The notes under the pieces are model-generated. The model was not told the origin of the DNA. It was given only the letters and a program-made list of their open reading frames with translations, and made no database searches. Of a stretch of 64,000 nucleotides of DNA, positions 22,230 through 33,728 are shown in pieces. The first letter of the stretch is position 1. Every line of letters begins with the position of its first letter. The stretch is from the NCBI RefSeq assembly GCF_905171765.1, contig NC_053390.1, positions 516,050,852-516,114,851 on the forward strand, read 5' to 3'. The translations under genes were made by a program, and so were the position numbers. This DNA is from Bufo bufo (Eukaryota > Chordata > Amphibia > Anura > Bufonidae).

Positions 22230-23369
22230 TTATTTAATAATAGAATATAACGACAGTATGTAAAGGGTGTATCTCACACGGCCTGAACCAGACTAGGCCT
22301 CAATTAAAGATATGTTTGCCCAAAATCGCTGTATTTCAAATACCTGAATCTAACTCTTGTATTTAAAGGGTGTATCTCACACGGCCTGACCCACAGTAGG
22401 CCTTAAATATAAGATTTATTTGCCCAAAATGGCTGTATTTCAAATACCTGAATCAAACCCCTGTATTTAAAGGCTGTATCTCACACGTCCTCACCCACAG
22501 TAGGCCTCAATTAAAGATTTGTTTGCCCAAAATGGCTGTATTTCAAATACCTGAATCAAACCCCTGTATTTAAAGGGTGTATCTCACACAGCCTGACCCA
22601 CAGTAGGCCTCAATTAAAGATTTGTTTGCCCAAAATGGCTGTATTTCAAATACCTGAATCAAACCCCAGTATGTAAAGGGTGTATCTCACACGGCCTGAA
22701 CCAGACTAGGCCTCAATTAAAGATATGTTTGCCCAAAATCGCTGTATTTCAAATACCTGAATCTAACTCTTGTATTTAAAGGGTGTATCTCACGCGGCCG
22801 GACCCACAGTAGGCCTTAAATATAAGATTTATTTGCCCAAAATGGCTGTATTTCAAATACCTGAATCAAACCCCTGTATTTAAAGGCTGTATCTCACACG
22901 TCCTCACCCACAGTAGGCCTCAATTAAAGATTTGTTTGCCCAAAATGGCTGTATTTCAAATACCTGAATCAAACCCCTGTATTTAAAGGGTGTATCTCAC
23001 ACAGCCTGACCCACAGTAGGCCTCAATTAAAGATTTGTTTGCCCAAAATGGCTGTATTTCAAATACCTGAATCAAACCCCTGTATTTAAAGGGTGTATCT
23101 CACATGGCCTGACCCACAGTAGGCCTCAATTAAAGATTTGTTTGCCCAAAATGGCTGTATTTCAAATACCTGAATCAAACCCCTGTATTTAAAGGGTGTA
23201 TCTCACACAGCCTGACCCACAGTAGGCCTGAATTAAAGATTTGTGCACAAAATGGCAGTATTTTAAATATCTGAATATAACCCAAATGTATAAAGGGTGT
23301 ATCTCGCAATGACATATGCAGCAAAGGCTGCCAAATAAACTTTTTTTGCCCAAAAGGGTGTTTGTTTAA
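22230..23369 (-). repeat. Tandem array of about 11 units of 103-104 bp in hAT 2
   Basis: Each unit contains tttaaagggtgtatctcacacggcc, cagtaggcctcaattaaagat and aaaatggctgtatttcaaatac. The block at about 22255-22660 recurs at about 22667-23072 with the same unit variants in the same order, a four-unit (about 412 bp) higher-order duplication. Confidence 0.9.
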
Positions 23370-23829
23370 CCACCTCAGCCCCCAGGGCTTAAACACCCTG
23401 AAAGACCAGGCCACTTTTTACACTTCTGACCTACACTACTTTCACCGTTTATTGCTCGGTCATGCAACTTACCACCCAAATGAATTTTACCTCCTTTTCT
23501 TCTCACTAATAGAGCTTTCATTTGGTGGTATTTCATTGCTGCTGACATTTTTACATTTTTTGTTATTAATCGAAGTTTAACGATTTTTTTTGCAAAAAAA
23601 TGAAATTTTTTGCTTTCAGTTGTAAAATTTTGCAAAAAAAACGAGATCCATATATAAATTTTGCTCTAAATTTATTGTTCTACATGTCTTTGATAAAAAA
23701 AAAATGTTTGGGTAAAAAAAAAATGGATTGGGTAAAAGTTATAGCGTTTACAAACTATGGTACAAAAATGTGAATTTCCGCTTTTTGAAGCAGCTCTGAC
23801 TTTCTGAGCACCTGTCATGTTTCCTGAGG

Positions 23830-24885
23830 TTCTACAATGCCCAGACAGTACAAACACCCCACAAATGACCCCATTTCGGAAAGTAGACACCCTAAGGTAT
23901 TCGCTGATGGGCATAGTGAGTTCATAGAACTTTTTATTTTTTGTCACAAGTTAGCGGAAAATGATGATTTTTATTTTTTTTTTCTTACAAAGTCTCATAT
24001 TCCACTAACTTGTGACAAAAAATAAAAACTTCCATGAACTCACTATGTCCATCAGCGAATACCTTGGGGTGTCTTCTTTCCAAAATGGGGTCACTTGTGG
24101 GGTAGTTATACTGCCCTGGCATTCTAGGGGCCCAAATGTGTGGTAAGGAGTTTGAAATCAAATCCTGTAAAAAATGACCAGTGAAATCCGAAAGGTGCTC
24201 TTTGGAATATGGGCCCCTTTGCCCACCTATGCTGCAAAAAAGTGTCACACATCTGGTATCTCCGTATTCAGGAGAAGTTGGGGAATGTGTTTTAGGGTGT
24301 CATTTTACATATAGCCATGCTGGGTGAGAGAAATATCTTGGCCAAATGACAACTTTGTATAAAAAAATGGGAAAAGTTGTCTTTTGCCAAGATATTTCTC
24401 TCACCCAGCATGGGTATATGTAAAATGACACCCCAAAACACATTCCCCAACTTCTCCTGAATACGGAGATACCACATGTGTGACACTTTTTTGCAGCCTA
24501 GGTGGGCAAAGGGGCCCAAATTCCTTTTAGGAGGGCATTTTTAGACATTTGGATACCAGACTTCTTCTCACACTTTGGGGCCCCTAAAATGCCAGGGCAG
24601 TATAAATACCCCACAAGTGACCCCATTTTGTAAAGAAGACACCCCAAGGTATTCAATGAGGGGCATGGCGAGTTCATATAAAAAAAATTTTTTGCCACAA
24701 GTTAGCGGAAATTGATTTTTTATTTTTTTTCTCACAAAGTCTCCCTTTCCGCTAACTTGGGACAAAAATTTCAATCTTTCATGGACTCAATAAGCCCCTC
24801 AGCAAATACCTTGGGGTGTCTTCTTTCCAAATTGGGGTCATTTGTGGGGTGTTTGTACTGCCCTGGCATTTGAGGGTCTCCGCAA
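23830..24885. repeat. Chain of three palindromes in the piggyBac 1 left arm
   Basis: Roughly 23835-23965 pairs with 23990-24125; 24130-24355 pairs with 24365-24600; 24560-24725 pairs with 24745-24880. Units share ccccattttggaaagaagacacccc and gttagcggaaa. The central pair holds catgctgggtgagagaaatat and its complement around 24360. piggyBac 2 has the same chain at 29765-30430. Confidence 0.85.
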
Positions 24886-25685
24886 TCATTACATGTATGC
24901 CCAGCATTAGGAGTTTCTGCTATTCTCCTTATATTGAGCATACGGGTAATGAGATTTTTTTTTTCCGTTCAGCCTCTGGGCTGAAAGAAAAAAATGAACG
25001 GCACAGATTTCTTCATTCGCATCGATCAATGTGGATGAAAAAATCTCTGCCAAAAAAAGAAAAAGGAGGGGACAGGCGTCTGCCAGGACATTGGAGCTCC
25101 GCCCAACATCCATACCCACTTAGCTCGTATGCCCTGGCAAACCAGATTTCTCCATTCACATCAATCGATGTGGATAAATAAATCATTGCCGGGATTTTTT
25201 TTTTTATATATATACAAAGTGTTTGCCAAAGTATATGAACACCGCCACAAGAAATCTCGTCTTGCAGCGCCGCATACACCGACTTGCGTGTAGTCTGACA
25301 GCAGCGCAATGCTTCTGTCAGAATGCACATTAGTGCTGCAGCTAGTCGATCGGTTGGTCCACCTGGAAGGTAAAAAAAACAAAACAAAAAAGAAAAAACC
25401 AGGCCGCAACGCAATAAATTTATTAACTTTAGAACAGAACATATTAACTTTTTTTTTACTTTTTTTACTTTTTCACTTACCGGTAATTTTTTTTTTGTTT
25501 AGTTTTTTTTTACCTTTATAGAACAAACCTCTCCTTCCCCATGGGACAATGTGCAAAGCGCAAATCGCCCAAAGATGTGGCAAAGTACGTTATGCACTTT
25601 ATCCCAGGTGAAAGGAGAGGTTTGCAGCAGCTGTGAGTAAAAGGGCCCTAATAGCCCTGTGTGCCTGTCCTGTGAGATGCAATCC

Positions 25686-27638
25686 CTATGCTAGGTGTAC
25701 CTGTGTGTGGTACTTCCGGAAACACTCTCCTAAGCATAGGGCAGGGTGGTCAGGACAGTCAGGACAGAAATAGCGGGTGTCACGCCTTATTCCACTCCTG
25801 CTACAGACACAACATTTTTTTCGGGGTGGCGGTTGGGTTGAGGTACCAGCAACGACACTGGGGAAATGTCGCTCGTGTAGACGGCTAACTACACTGGTGG
25901 ATGGGGCCACGGAACCTTCTGGATACAGGAGGTTCTCGATGATCTCTTCCTGGAATTTGAGGAAGGATTGTGTTCTCCCAGCCTTACTGTAGAGAACAAA
26001 ACTATTGTACAGCGCCAATTGAATTAAATATACAGACACCTTCTTATACCAGCGTCTGGTTCTGCGGGAAACTAAATAGGGAGCCAACATCTGGTCATTG
26101 AAGTCCACCCCTCCCATGAGCGCATTATAGTCGTGGACTGAGAGGGGCTTTTCAATGACACGGGTTGCCCTTTCAATTTGGATTGTCGTGTCTGCGTGAA
26201 TGGAGGAGAGCATGTAAACGTCACGCTTGTCTCTCCATTTCACCGCGAGCAGTTCTTCGTTACACAAGGCAGCCCTCTCCCCCCTTGCAAGACGGGTGGT
26301 TACAAGCCATTGGGGGAAGCCCACGCGACTAGTTCGCGCGGTGCCACAGGCGCAAATCCGTTCTAGAAACAAATGCCTAAAGAGGGCCACACTTGTGTAA
26401 AAATTGTCCACATAAAGATGGTACCCCTTGCCGAATAAGGGTGACACCAAGTCCCAGACTGTCTTCCCACTGCTCCCCAGGTAGTCAGGGCAACCGACTG
26501 GCTCCAGGGTCTGATCTTTTCCCTCATAGATCCGAAATTTGTGGGTATAGCCTGTGGCCCTTTCACAGAGCTTATACAATTTGACCCCATACCGGGCACG
26601 CTTGCTTGGGATGTATTGTTTGAAGCCAAGGCGCCCGATAAAATGTATTAGGGACTCGTCTACGCAGATGTTTTGCTCAGGGGTATACAAATCTGCAAAT
26701 TTCTGGTTGAAATGGTCTATGAGGGGCCGAATTTTGTGGAGCCGGTCAAAAGCTGGGTGGCCTCTGGGACGGGAGGTGGTGTTGTCGCTAAAATGCAGAA
26801 AACGCAGGATGGTCTCAAATCGTGTCCTGGACATAGCAGCAGAGAACATGGGCATGTGATGAATTGGGTTCGTGGACCAATATGACCGCAATTCATGCTT
26901 TTTAGTTAGACCCATGTTGAGGAGAAGGCCCAGAAAAATTTTAAGTTCGGAAACTTGGACTGGTTTCCACCGGAAAGGCTGGGCATAATAGCTTCCCGGG
27001 TGTGCGGTTATAAATTGTGTGGCATACCGGTTTGTCTCTGCCACGACTAAGTCCAAGAGCTCCGCAGTCAAGAACAGCTCAAAAAATCCCAGGGCCGAAC
27101 CGATTTGAGCCGTCTCAACCCGAACTCCAGACTGGGCGGTGAAAGGGGGAACTAATGGTGCGGCTGAAGTTGGTGACTGCCAATCAGTTTTTGCCAGCAC
27201 CTCAGGGATTCTAGGGGCTCTACGGGCCTGTCTTTGCAGTGGCTGCGACGGGGTAACTATTGCACGTGCCACCGTACCAGCTTCAACTGCCCTTCTGGTG
27301 CTCGCTACTTCACCAGGTTGTACGGCAGTGCTGGTACTAGGTCCAGGAAGGTCTGCGCTGCTGGTGTATGCCTCACCACGTTATCCGGCAGCGACAGCCC
27401 CACTCTGCTGCTCTTGAAGCGGATCCTGCGTAACCTGTGGTCTAGCGACACGGGGCCGGGTACGCCTGGTTCTATCAGGGACCTCCACCTCCTCGTCCGA
27501 ACTTTGGGTCAGAGAGCCACTGCTTTCCACAGGTTCATATTCTGACCCGCTAGATTCGTCAGATGAGGGTTCCCATTCCTCATCCAACTGGGTCAGAATC
27601 CTGTAGGCCTCTTCAGAAGAATACCCCCTGTTTGACAT
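25686..27638 (-). pseudogene. piggyBac transposase, complete except one stop codon
   Basis: From ATG 27638 a frame reads an acidic, serine-rich N-terminus (YSSEEAYRILTQLDEEWE) for 85 codons, meets TAA at 27381-27383, and continues in the same frame for the rest of the protein to 25686. The total is about 650 codons. The DDE_Tnp_1_7 core has its three aspartates in ICVDESLIHF, HLYVDNFYTS and GGVDFNDQM, at about residues 327, 411 and 512 counted from 27638. A C-terminal cysteine-rich domain (CCVCSRSGIRRDTRYFCPDC) ends it. A downstream ATG at 27272 leaves 528 codons that still include the whole core. A cut-and-paste transposase at TTAA sites; this copy is inactive or makes only the shorter form. 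Confidence 0.92.
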
Positions 27639-27639
27639 T

Positions 27640-28261
27640 TTGGACTACTAAATTTAGGGGTATTCCCTGAGACTACCCAAGAAAAAAAGCAAACCTGTCT
27701 TACAAAGAGGAGGCTAGCGAAGTACCGGAGGCCGCTGCGGTTGATAAAAAATATCAAAACTGATTTTTTTTATCGCCGCAGTGCGTGTAAAGTGAATGTG
27801 CAGTGATCAAAAAATAATAATTTTTTGTCACTGCTGTGGGGCGGGCGTGGGTGAACGCACGTGTGGGCGACCGATCAGGCCTGATCGGGCAAACACTGCG
27901 TTTTGGGTGGAGGGCGAGCTAAGGTGACACTAATACAATTATAGATCTGACCGTGATCAGTTTTGATCACTTACAGATACTATAAAAGTACAAATGCTGA
28001 TTAGCGATACGCTAATCAGCGAATAAAAGTGACTGCGGTGTGGTGGGGTGGGCGCTAACTGACGCTAACTACCTAACCAAGGGGCCTAAACTATCCCTAA
28101 AACCTAACAGCCAATACTAGTGGGAAAAAAATGTGACAGTTTACACTGATTACTTTTTGTCTTTCACTAGTGATTGACAGGGGCGATCAAAGGGGTGATC
28201 AAAGGGTTAATTGGGGTGCAGGGGGGTGATCTGGGGCTAAGGTGTAGTGTTGGTGCTACTC
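27640..28261. other. piggyBac 1 5' non-coding region
   Basis: Lies upstream of the transposase on the minus strand. It includes the sequence gacaggggcgatcaaaggggtgatc near 28176, which is the apparent seed of the 175-bp array in piggyBac 2. No gene. Confidence 0.5.
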
Positions 28262-28590
28262 ACTGTGAAGTCTGCTCCTCTGCTGGATCCAACCGACGAA
28301 AAGGACCAGCAGAGGAGCAGAGAAGCCATATAACAGATCATATTTACTAATATGATCTGTTATATGGCTTGTGATTCGATTTTTTAAAAATCAGCAACCT
28401 GCCAGCGACGATCATTGGCTGGCAGGTTGCTGATGCAATTCTCCTCAAACTTTTGCCGGCCCGCGATGCGCATGCGCGGGCCGGCTGTGACTGAAATCTC
28501 GCGTCTCGCGAGAGGACGCGCCGGCGCGTCCAAACGGAATGAAACAACCACCTCCAGGACGCGTCGCTGCGTTTGGCGGTCCGGAGGTGG
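28262..28590. repeat. Stacked hairpins at the piggyBac 1 right end
   Basis: At least four successive hairpins: CTGCTCCTCTGCTGG with its complement (15 bp); AGCCATATAACAGATCATAT and complement (about 21 bp); TCAGCAACCTGCCAGC and complement (16 bp); GCCGGCCCGCG and complement (11 bp). The TCTCGCG..CGCGAGA motif and the terminus follow. Confidence 0.9.
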
Positions 28591-29112
28591 TTAATAACTG
28601 AATATGGCAGCAGTATATAACCCAGGAATTTCAAACGTCAAGATGCTGCAAGGCCTGAGATATTGTGTATTTTGCCCCAAAAAGGGTGTTTTATTAATGA
28701 AAGAATATAAGCCCTGTATATACAGGGTGTATCTCACACGACCTGACCCACAGTAGGCCTCAATAAAAAATTTGTGCACCAAATGGCTGTATTTCAAATA
28801 TCTGAATATAACCCCTGTATATACAGAGTGTATCTCACACGCCCTGATCCACACTAGGCCGCAATTAAATTTGTTGGCCCAAAATGGCTATATTTTAAAT
28901 ACCTGAATATAGAACCCCTGTATTTAAAGGGTGTATCTCACACGCCCTGATCCACACTAGGACGCTATGAAAGAATTATGCCCAAAATGGCTTTATTTTA
29001 AATAACTGAATAGAAAGACAGTATGTAAAGGCGGTATCTCACAATGACATCTGCAGAAAAGGCTGCCAACTAACTTTTGTTTAATAACGGAATTTGACAG
29101 CAGTATATAACC

Positions 29113-29523
29113 CTGTAAAGGGGAAGTGTCCAAATAAACATCACACTGCAGCTGTTACCGCAGGCAACGACATGCGTGGCAACCATGTCCTGGGAGTCAG
29201 CCAGAAGGCCGAGACACTGCCACCACATGTACACAATACCAAACGTTGCCACGGGCAGCCACAGTGAAGGAAGTGTCACAGTGGACACCTACATCAACCT
29301 CGTGCACACCAGACATACAAAGTGCATACATACACACACACACCCAACCAGGGTTAACCGCATACACTTGACAGCAAGCTGCCTAGCAACAGCTCAGGCT
29401 GCTATACTGCCAAGTACCAAATCATGTTGCCAGCGGCAACCACACGTGAGGCAACATACCAGCAGCCCTCACCATGTGGTTGACAATAAAACCAAAACGC
29501 AGGCAACTGCATGCGGATCCTGA
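29113..29523. other. Unassigned sequence, possibly an LTR fragment
   Basis: Contains reiterated aggcaac/ggcaacc motifs and an AATAAA at 29487-29492. Inserted in, or replacing part of, hAT 2. No borders resolved. Confidence 0.25.
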
Positions 29524-29755
29524 TGTCACTACCAGAGCTTTGAGACGTTCTCACAGCTCTGTTTCTCCACCCCTGTGATGCTGTCACTACTAGAGCTTGG
29601 AGGAGTTCTCTCTGCTCTGTTTCTCCGCCCCTGTGATGAGGTCTTTACTTTCTGTTTCCTTCCTCCCAGCTGTTCCTTCTGTGTTTGATTTCTCTGCCTT
29701 TAAATCACCCCTCCTCCTTTCTAGGGTACGGATTATATTTCTCATTTGAGTTGTA
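29524..29755 (+). mobile_element. 5' fragment of a gypsy LTR related to that at 37330
   Basis: TGTCACTACCAGAGCTTTGAG onward matches the first ~210 bases of the 645-bp LTR at 37330 with scattered differences, then breaks abruptly into piggyBac 2 sequence at about 29756. Older than the complete element. Confidence 0.8.
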
Positions 29756-30593
29756 TCTCCACCTAGGCTGCAAAAAAGTGTCACACATGTGGTATCTCCG
29801 TACTCTGGAGAAGTTGGGCAATCTGTTTTGGGTTGTCATTTTACATATACCCATGCTGGGTGAGAGAAATATCTTGGCAAAAGACAACTTTTCCCATTTT
29901 TTTATACAAAGTTGGCATTTGACCAAGATATTTATCTCACCCAGCATGGGTATATGTAAAATGACACCCCAAAACACATTGCCCAACTTCTCCTGAGTAC
30001 GGCGATACCAGATGTGTGACACTTTTTTGCAGCCTAGATGCGCAAAGGGGCCCACATTCCTTTTATGAGGGCATTTTTAGACATTTGGATCCCAGACTTC
30101 TTCTCACGCTTTAGGGCCCTTAGAATGCCAGGGCAGTATAAATACCCCACATGTGACCCCATTTTGGAAAGAAGACACCCCAAGGTATTCAATGAGGGGC
30201 ATGGCGAGTTCATAGAAATTTTTTTTTTTTGGCACAAGTTAGCGGAAATTGATATTTTTTTTTTCTCACAAAGTCTCCCTTTCCGCTAACTTGGGACAAA
30301 AATTTCAATCTTTCATGGACTCAATATGCCCCTCACGGAATACCTTGGGGTGTCTTCTTTCCGAAATGGGGTCACATGTGGGGTATTTATACTGCCATGG
30401 CATTCTAGGGGCCCTAAAGCGTGAGAAGTCTGGAATATAAATGTCTAAAAAAAAAATTCGCATTTGGATTCCGTGAGGGGTATGGTGAGTTCATGTGAGA
30501 TTTTATTTTTTGACACAAGTTAGTGGAATATGAGACTTTGTAATAAAAAAATTAATAATTTCCGCTAACTTGGGCTAAAAAAATGTCTGAATG

Positions 30594-32330
30594 GAGCCTT
30601 ACAGGGGGGTGATCAATGACAGGGGGGTGATCAATGACAGGGGGGTGATCAATGACAGGGGGGTAATCAGGGAGTCTATATGGGGTGATCACCCCCCTGT
30701 CATTGATCACCCCCCTATAAGGCTCCATTCAGATGTCCGTATGTGTTTTGCGGATCCGATCCATGTATCAGTGGATCCGTAAAAATCATACGGACATCTG
30801 AATGCAGCCTTACAGGGGGTGATCAATGACAGGGGGGTGATCAATGACAGGGGGGTGATCAGGGAGTCTATATGGGGTGATCACCCCCCTGTCATTGATC
30901 ACCCCTCTATAAGGCTCCATTCAGATGTCCGTATGTGTTTTGCGGATCCGATCCATGTATCAGTGGATCCGTAAAAATCATACGGACATCTGAATGCAGC
31001 CTTACAGGGGGGTGATCAATGACAGGGGGGTGATCAATAACAGGGGGGTGACCAGGGAGTCTATATGGGGTGATCACCCCCCTGTCATTGATCACCCCCC
31101 TATAAGGCTCCATTCAGATGTCCGTATGTGTTTTGCGGATCCGATCCATGTATCAGTGGATCCGTAAAAATCATACGGACATCTGAATGCAGCCTTACAG
31201 GGGGGTGATCAATGACAGGGGGGTGATCAATGACAGGGGGGTGATCAGGGAGTCTATATGGGGTGATCACCCCCCTGTAAGGCTCCATTCAGATGTCCGC
31301 ATGTGTTTTGCGGATCCGATCCATGTATCAGTGGATCCGTAAAAATCATACGGACATCTGAATGCAGCCTTACAGGGGGGTGACCAATGACAGGGGGGTG
31401 ATCAATGACAGGGGGGTGATCAGGGAGTCTATATGGGGTGATCAACCCCCTGTAAGGCTCCATTTAGATGTCCGTATGTGTTTTGCGGATCCGATCCATG
31501 TATCAGTGGATCCGTAAAAATCATACGGACATCTGAATGCAGCCTTACAGGGGGGTGATCAATGACAGGGGGGTGATCAATGACAGGGGGGTGATCAGGG
31601 AGTCTATATGGGGTGATCACCCCCCTGTAAGACTCCATTCATATGTCCGTATGTGTTTTGCGGATCCGATCCATGTATCAGTGGATCCGTAAAAATCATG
31701 CGGACATCTGAATGCAGCCTTACAGGGGGGTGATCAATGACAGGGGGGTGATCAATGACAGGGGGGTGATCAGGGAGTCTATATGGGGTGATCACCCCCC
31801 TGTAAGGCTCCATTCAGATGTCCGTATGTGTTTTGCGGATCCGATCCATGTATCAGTGGATCCGTAAAAATCATACTGACATCTGAATGCAGCCTGACAG
31901 GGGGGTGATCAATGACAGGGGGGTGATCAATGACAGGGGGGTGATCAGGGAGTCTATATGGGGTGATCACCTCCGTCATTGATCACTCCTCTGTAAGGCT
32001 CCATTCAGACGTCCGTATGTGCTTTGCGGATCCGATGCATCTATCAGTGGATCAGTAAATTTCATACGGACGTCTGAATGGAGCCTTACAGGGGGGTGAT
32101 CAATGACAGGGGGGTGATCAGGGAGTCTATATGGGGTGATCACCTCCGTCATTGATCACTCCCCTGTAAGGCTCCATTCAGACGTCCGTATGTGTTTTGC
32201 GGATCCGATCCATCTATCAGTGGATCCGTAAAATTCAAACGGACCTCTGAATGGAGCCTTACAGGGGGTTATCAATGACAGGGGGGTGATCAATGACAGG
32301 GGGGTGATCAGAGAGTCTATATGGTGTGAT
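30594..32330. repeat. Tandem array, nine units of about 175 or 192 bp, each unit palindromic
   Basis: The anchor CGGATCCGAT occurs at about 30751, 30943, 31136, 31311, 31486, 31661, 31836, 32027 and 32200. Each unit contains inverted arms (CATTCAGATGTCCGTATG and complement), GGATCC pairs and two or three copies of the 19-base gacaggggggtgatcaat element. The 175/192 difference is a gain or loss of one such element and its partner. The 62-69-codon minus-strand frames that recur here are by-products of the period and not genes. Confidence 0.92.
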
Positions 32331-32394
32331 CTGGGGTGATCAGGGGTGAATAAGGGGTTAATAAGTGACGGGGGGGTGTAATGTAGTGTAGTGG

Positions 32395-32740
32395 TGTTTG
32401 GTGCTACTTTACTGAGCTACCTGTGTCCTCTGGTGGTCGATCCAAACAAAAGGGACCACCAGAGGACCAGGTAGCAGGTATATTAGACGCTGTTATCATA
32501 ACAGCGTCTAATATACCTGTTAGGGGTTAAAAAAAATCACATCTCCAGCCTGCCAGCGAACGATCGCCGCTGGCAGGCTGGAGATCCACTCGCTTACCTT
32601 CCGATCCTGTGAACGCGCGCGCCTGTGTGCGCGCGTTCACAGGAAATCTCGCGTCTCGCGAGATGACGCACGGATGCGTCCAGAAGGAATGAATCAAGCA
32701 CCTTCCGGACGCATCCGTGCGTTATGCGGTCCGGAGGTGG
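32395..32740. repeat. Stacked hairpins at the piggyBac 2 right end
   Basis: Same number, order and sizes of stems as piggyBac 1 but largely different stem sequences: GTCCTCTGGTGGTC, AGGTATATTAGACGCTG, TCTCCAGCCTGCCAGC, CCTGTGAACGCGCGC and ACGCACGGATGCGTCC, each with its complement. Confidence 0.9.
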
Positions 32741-32744
32741 TTAA

Positions 32745-33724
32745 CACAATAATAGCATTTTTGAAACCAAAAAAATTATGTTTTAGTGTCTCCATGTTCT
32801 AAGAGCTATAGTTTTTTTTTATTTTTTGAGAGATTTTCTTATGTAGGGGCTCATTTTTTGCGGGATGAGGTGACGGTTTTATTGGTACCATTTTGTGGGA
32901 CATACGCGTTTTTGATCACTTGGTGTTGCACCTTTTGTGATGTAAGGTGACAAAAATTGCTTGTTTTGACACCGTTTTTTTTTTTTTCTTTTTACGGTGT
33001 TTACCCGAGGGGTTAGGTCATGTGATATTTTTATAGAGCTGGTTTTTTACGGACGCGGCAATACCAAATATGTCTATTTTATTTTATTTTTTCTATTTTT
33101 AACATTTTTTTTTTATTCCTTACTTGGGGACTTTTTTTTTTTTACATTTGAAACTTTTTTTTATTTTATTTTTTCAACCCTTTATTTTTTTATTTTACAC
33201 TTTTCGTCCCCCATAAGGTCATACAAGACCTCTGGGGGACATTTACTTCACTTTTTCTTTATTTTTTTCACTGTTGATTTCTCCTGTAACTGGGGCTGAC
33301 ATGGTAGCCCCATTTACAGGAGAAATACACCCCCCAGAGAGGCTGTACAGCATAATTCTGCACTGTACAGCCTCAGAGCAGGGCTGATCGAGGTCTGTGA
33401 AAGACCTCACACAGCTCCTGCACTCTCCGGTCCCGGCGGTCACATGACCGCCGGGCCGGAACAGGAAGCGCATAGCGCTTCCTGCTCTGCATACACAGCG
33501 CTCGGTGAGCGCTGTGTATGCAGCGATCCAGAAGGCAGGGACACCTGGGCACTGTCCCTGCCTTCTCTCTGGGTTGCCCTGCTGTCACTGACAGCGGGCA
33601 ACCCGATCAGCAGCTGCACGATTAGCGTGCAGCTGCACTTTCTGAACGGACGTTCTGGAACGTCCGTTCAGAAATAGAGATCCACCCATAGGACGTTTAT
33701 ATCCTATGGGCGGACGGAAAGTGG
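32745..33724. mobile_element. piggyBac-like element 3, right portion
   Basis: Ends GGACGGAAAGTGG followed by TTAA at 33725-33728. Poly-T-rich left part, then serial hairpins (for example TCTCCTGTAACTGGGGCT with AGCCCCATTTACAGGAGA; GCATACACAGCGCT with AGCGCTGTGTATGC). No transposase. Confidence 0.65.
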
Positions 33725-33728
33725 TTAA

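Larger units (their letters stand above)
23370..28590 (-). mobile_element. piggyBac element 1 (5.2 kb) with TTAA target duplication
   Basis: Flanked by TTAA at 23366-23369 and 28591-28594. The ends are CCACCTCAGC on the left and, inverted, CCACCTCCGGACC on the right. It contains a piggyBac transposase on the minus strand, a chain of palindromes on the left side, and stacked hairpins on the right. Removing it restores the hAT 2 array sequence gtgtttgtttaataactgaa. Confidence 0.92.
29756..32740. mobile_element. piggyBac-like element 2, non-autonomous, left end lost
   Basis: The right end GCGGTCCGGAGGTGG is followed by TTAA at 32741-32744 and matches the piggyBac 1 right end. The left part, 29765-30430, matches piggyBac 1 at 24225-24880. 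The transposase region is absent; in its place is a 175-192-bp tandem array. It appears to be inserted in piggyBac-like element 3. Confidence 0.75.

Noticed and set aside
30907..31979. A series of 62-69-codon minus-strand reading frames with near-identical products
   Set aside because: They follow the period of the tandem array and have no start context, partner or variation pattern of a gene family.
30594..32330. CRISPR-like look of evenly spaced short repeats (gacaggggggtgatcaat)
   Set aside because: Spacers are not unique; they are themselves repeated at 175/192 bp, and the context is a eukaryotic transposon.
33243..33677. Overlapping frames in the piggyBac 3 hairpins
   Set aside because: They arise from GC-rich palindromes; no domain or start context.
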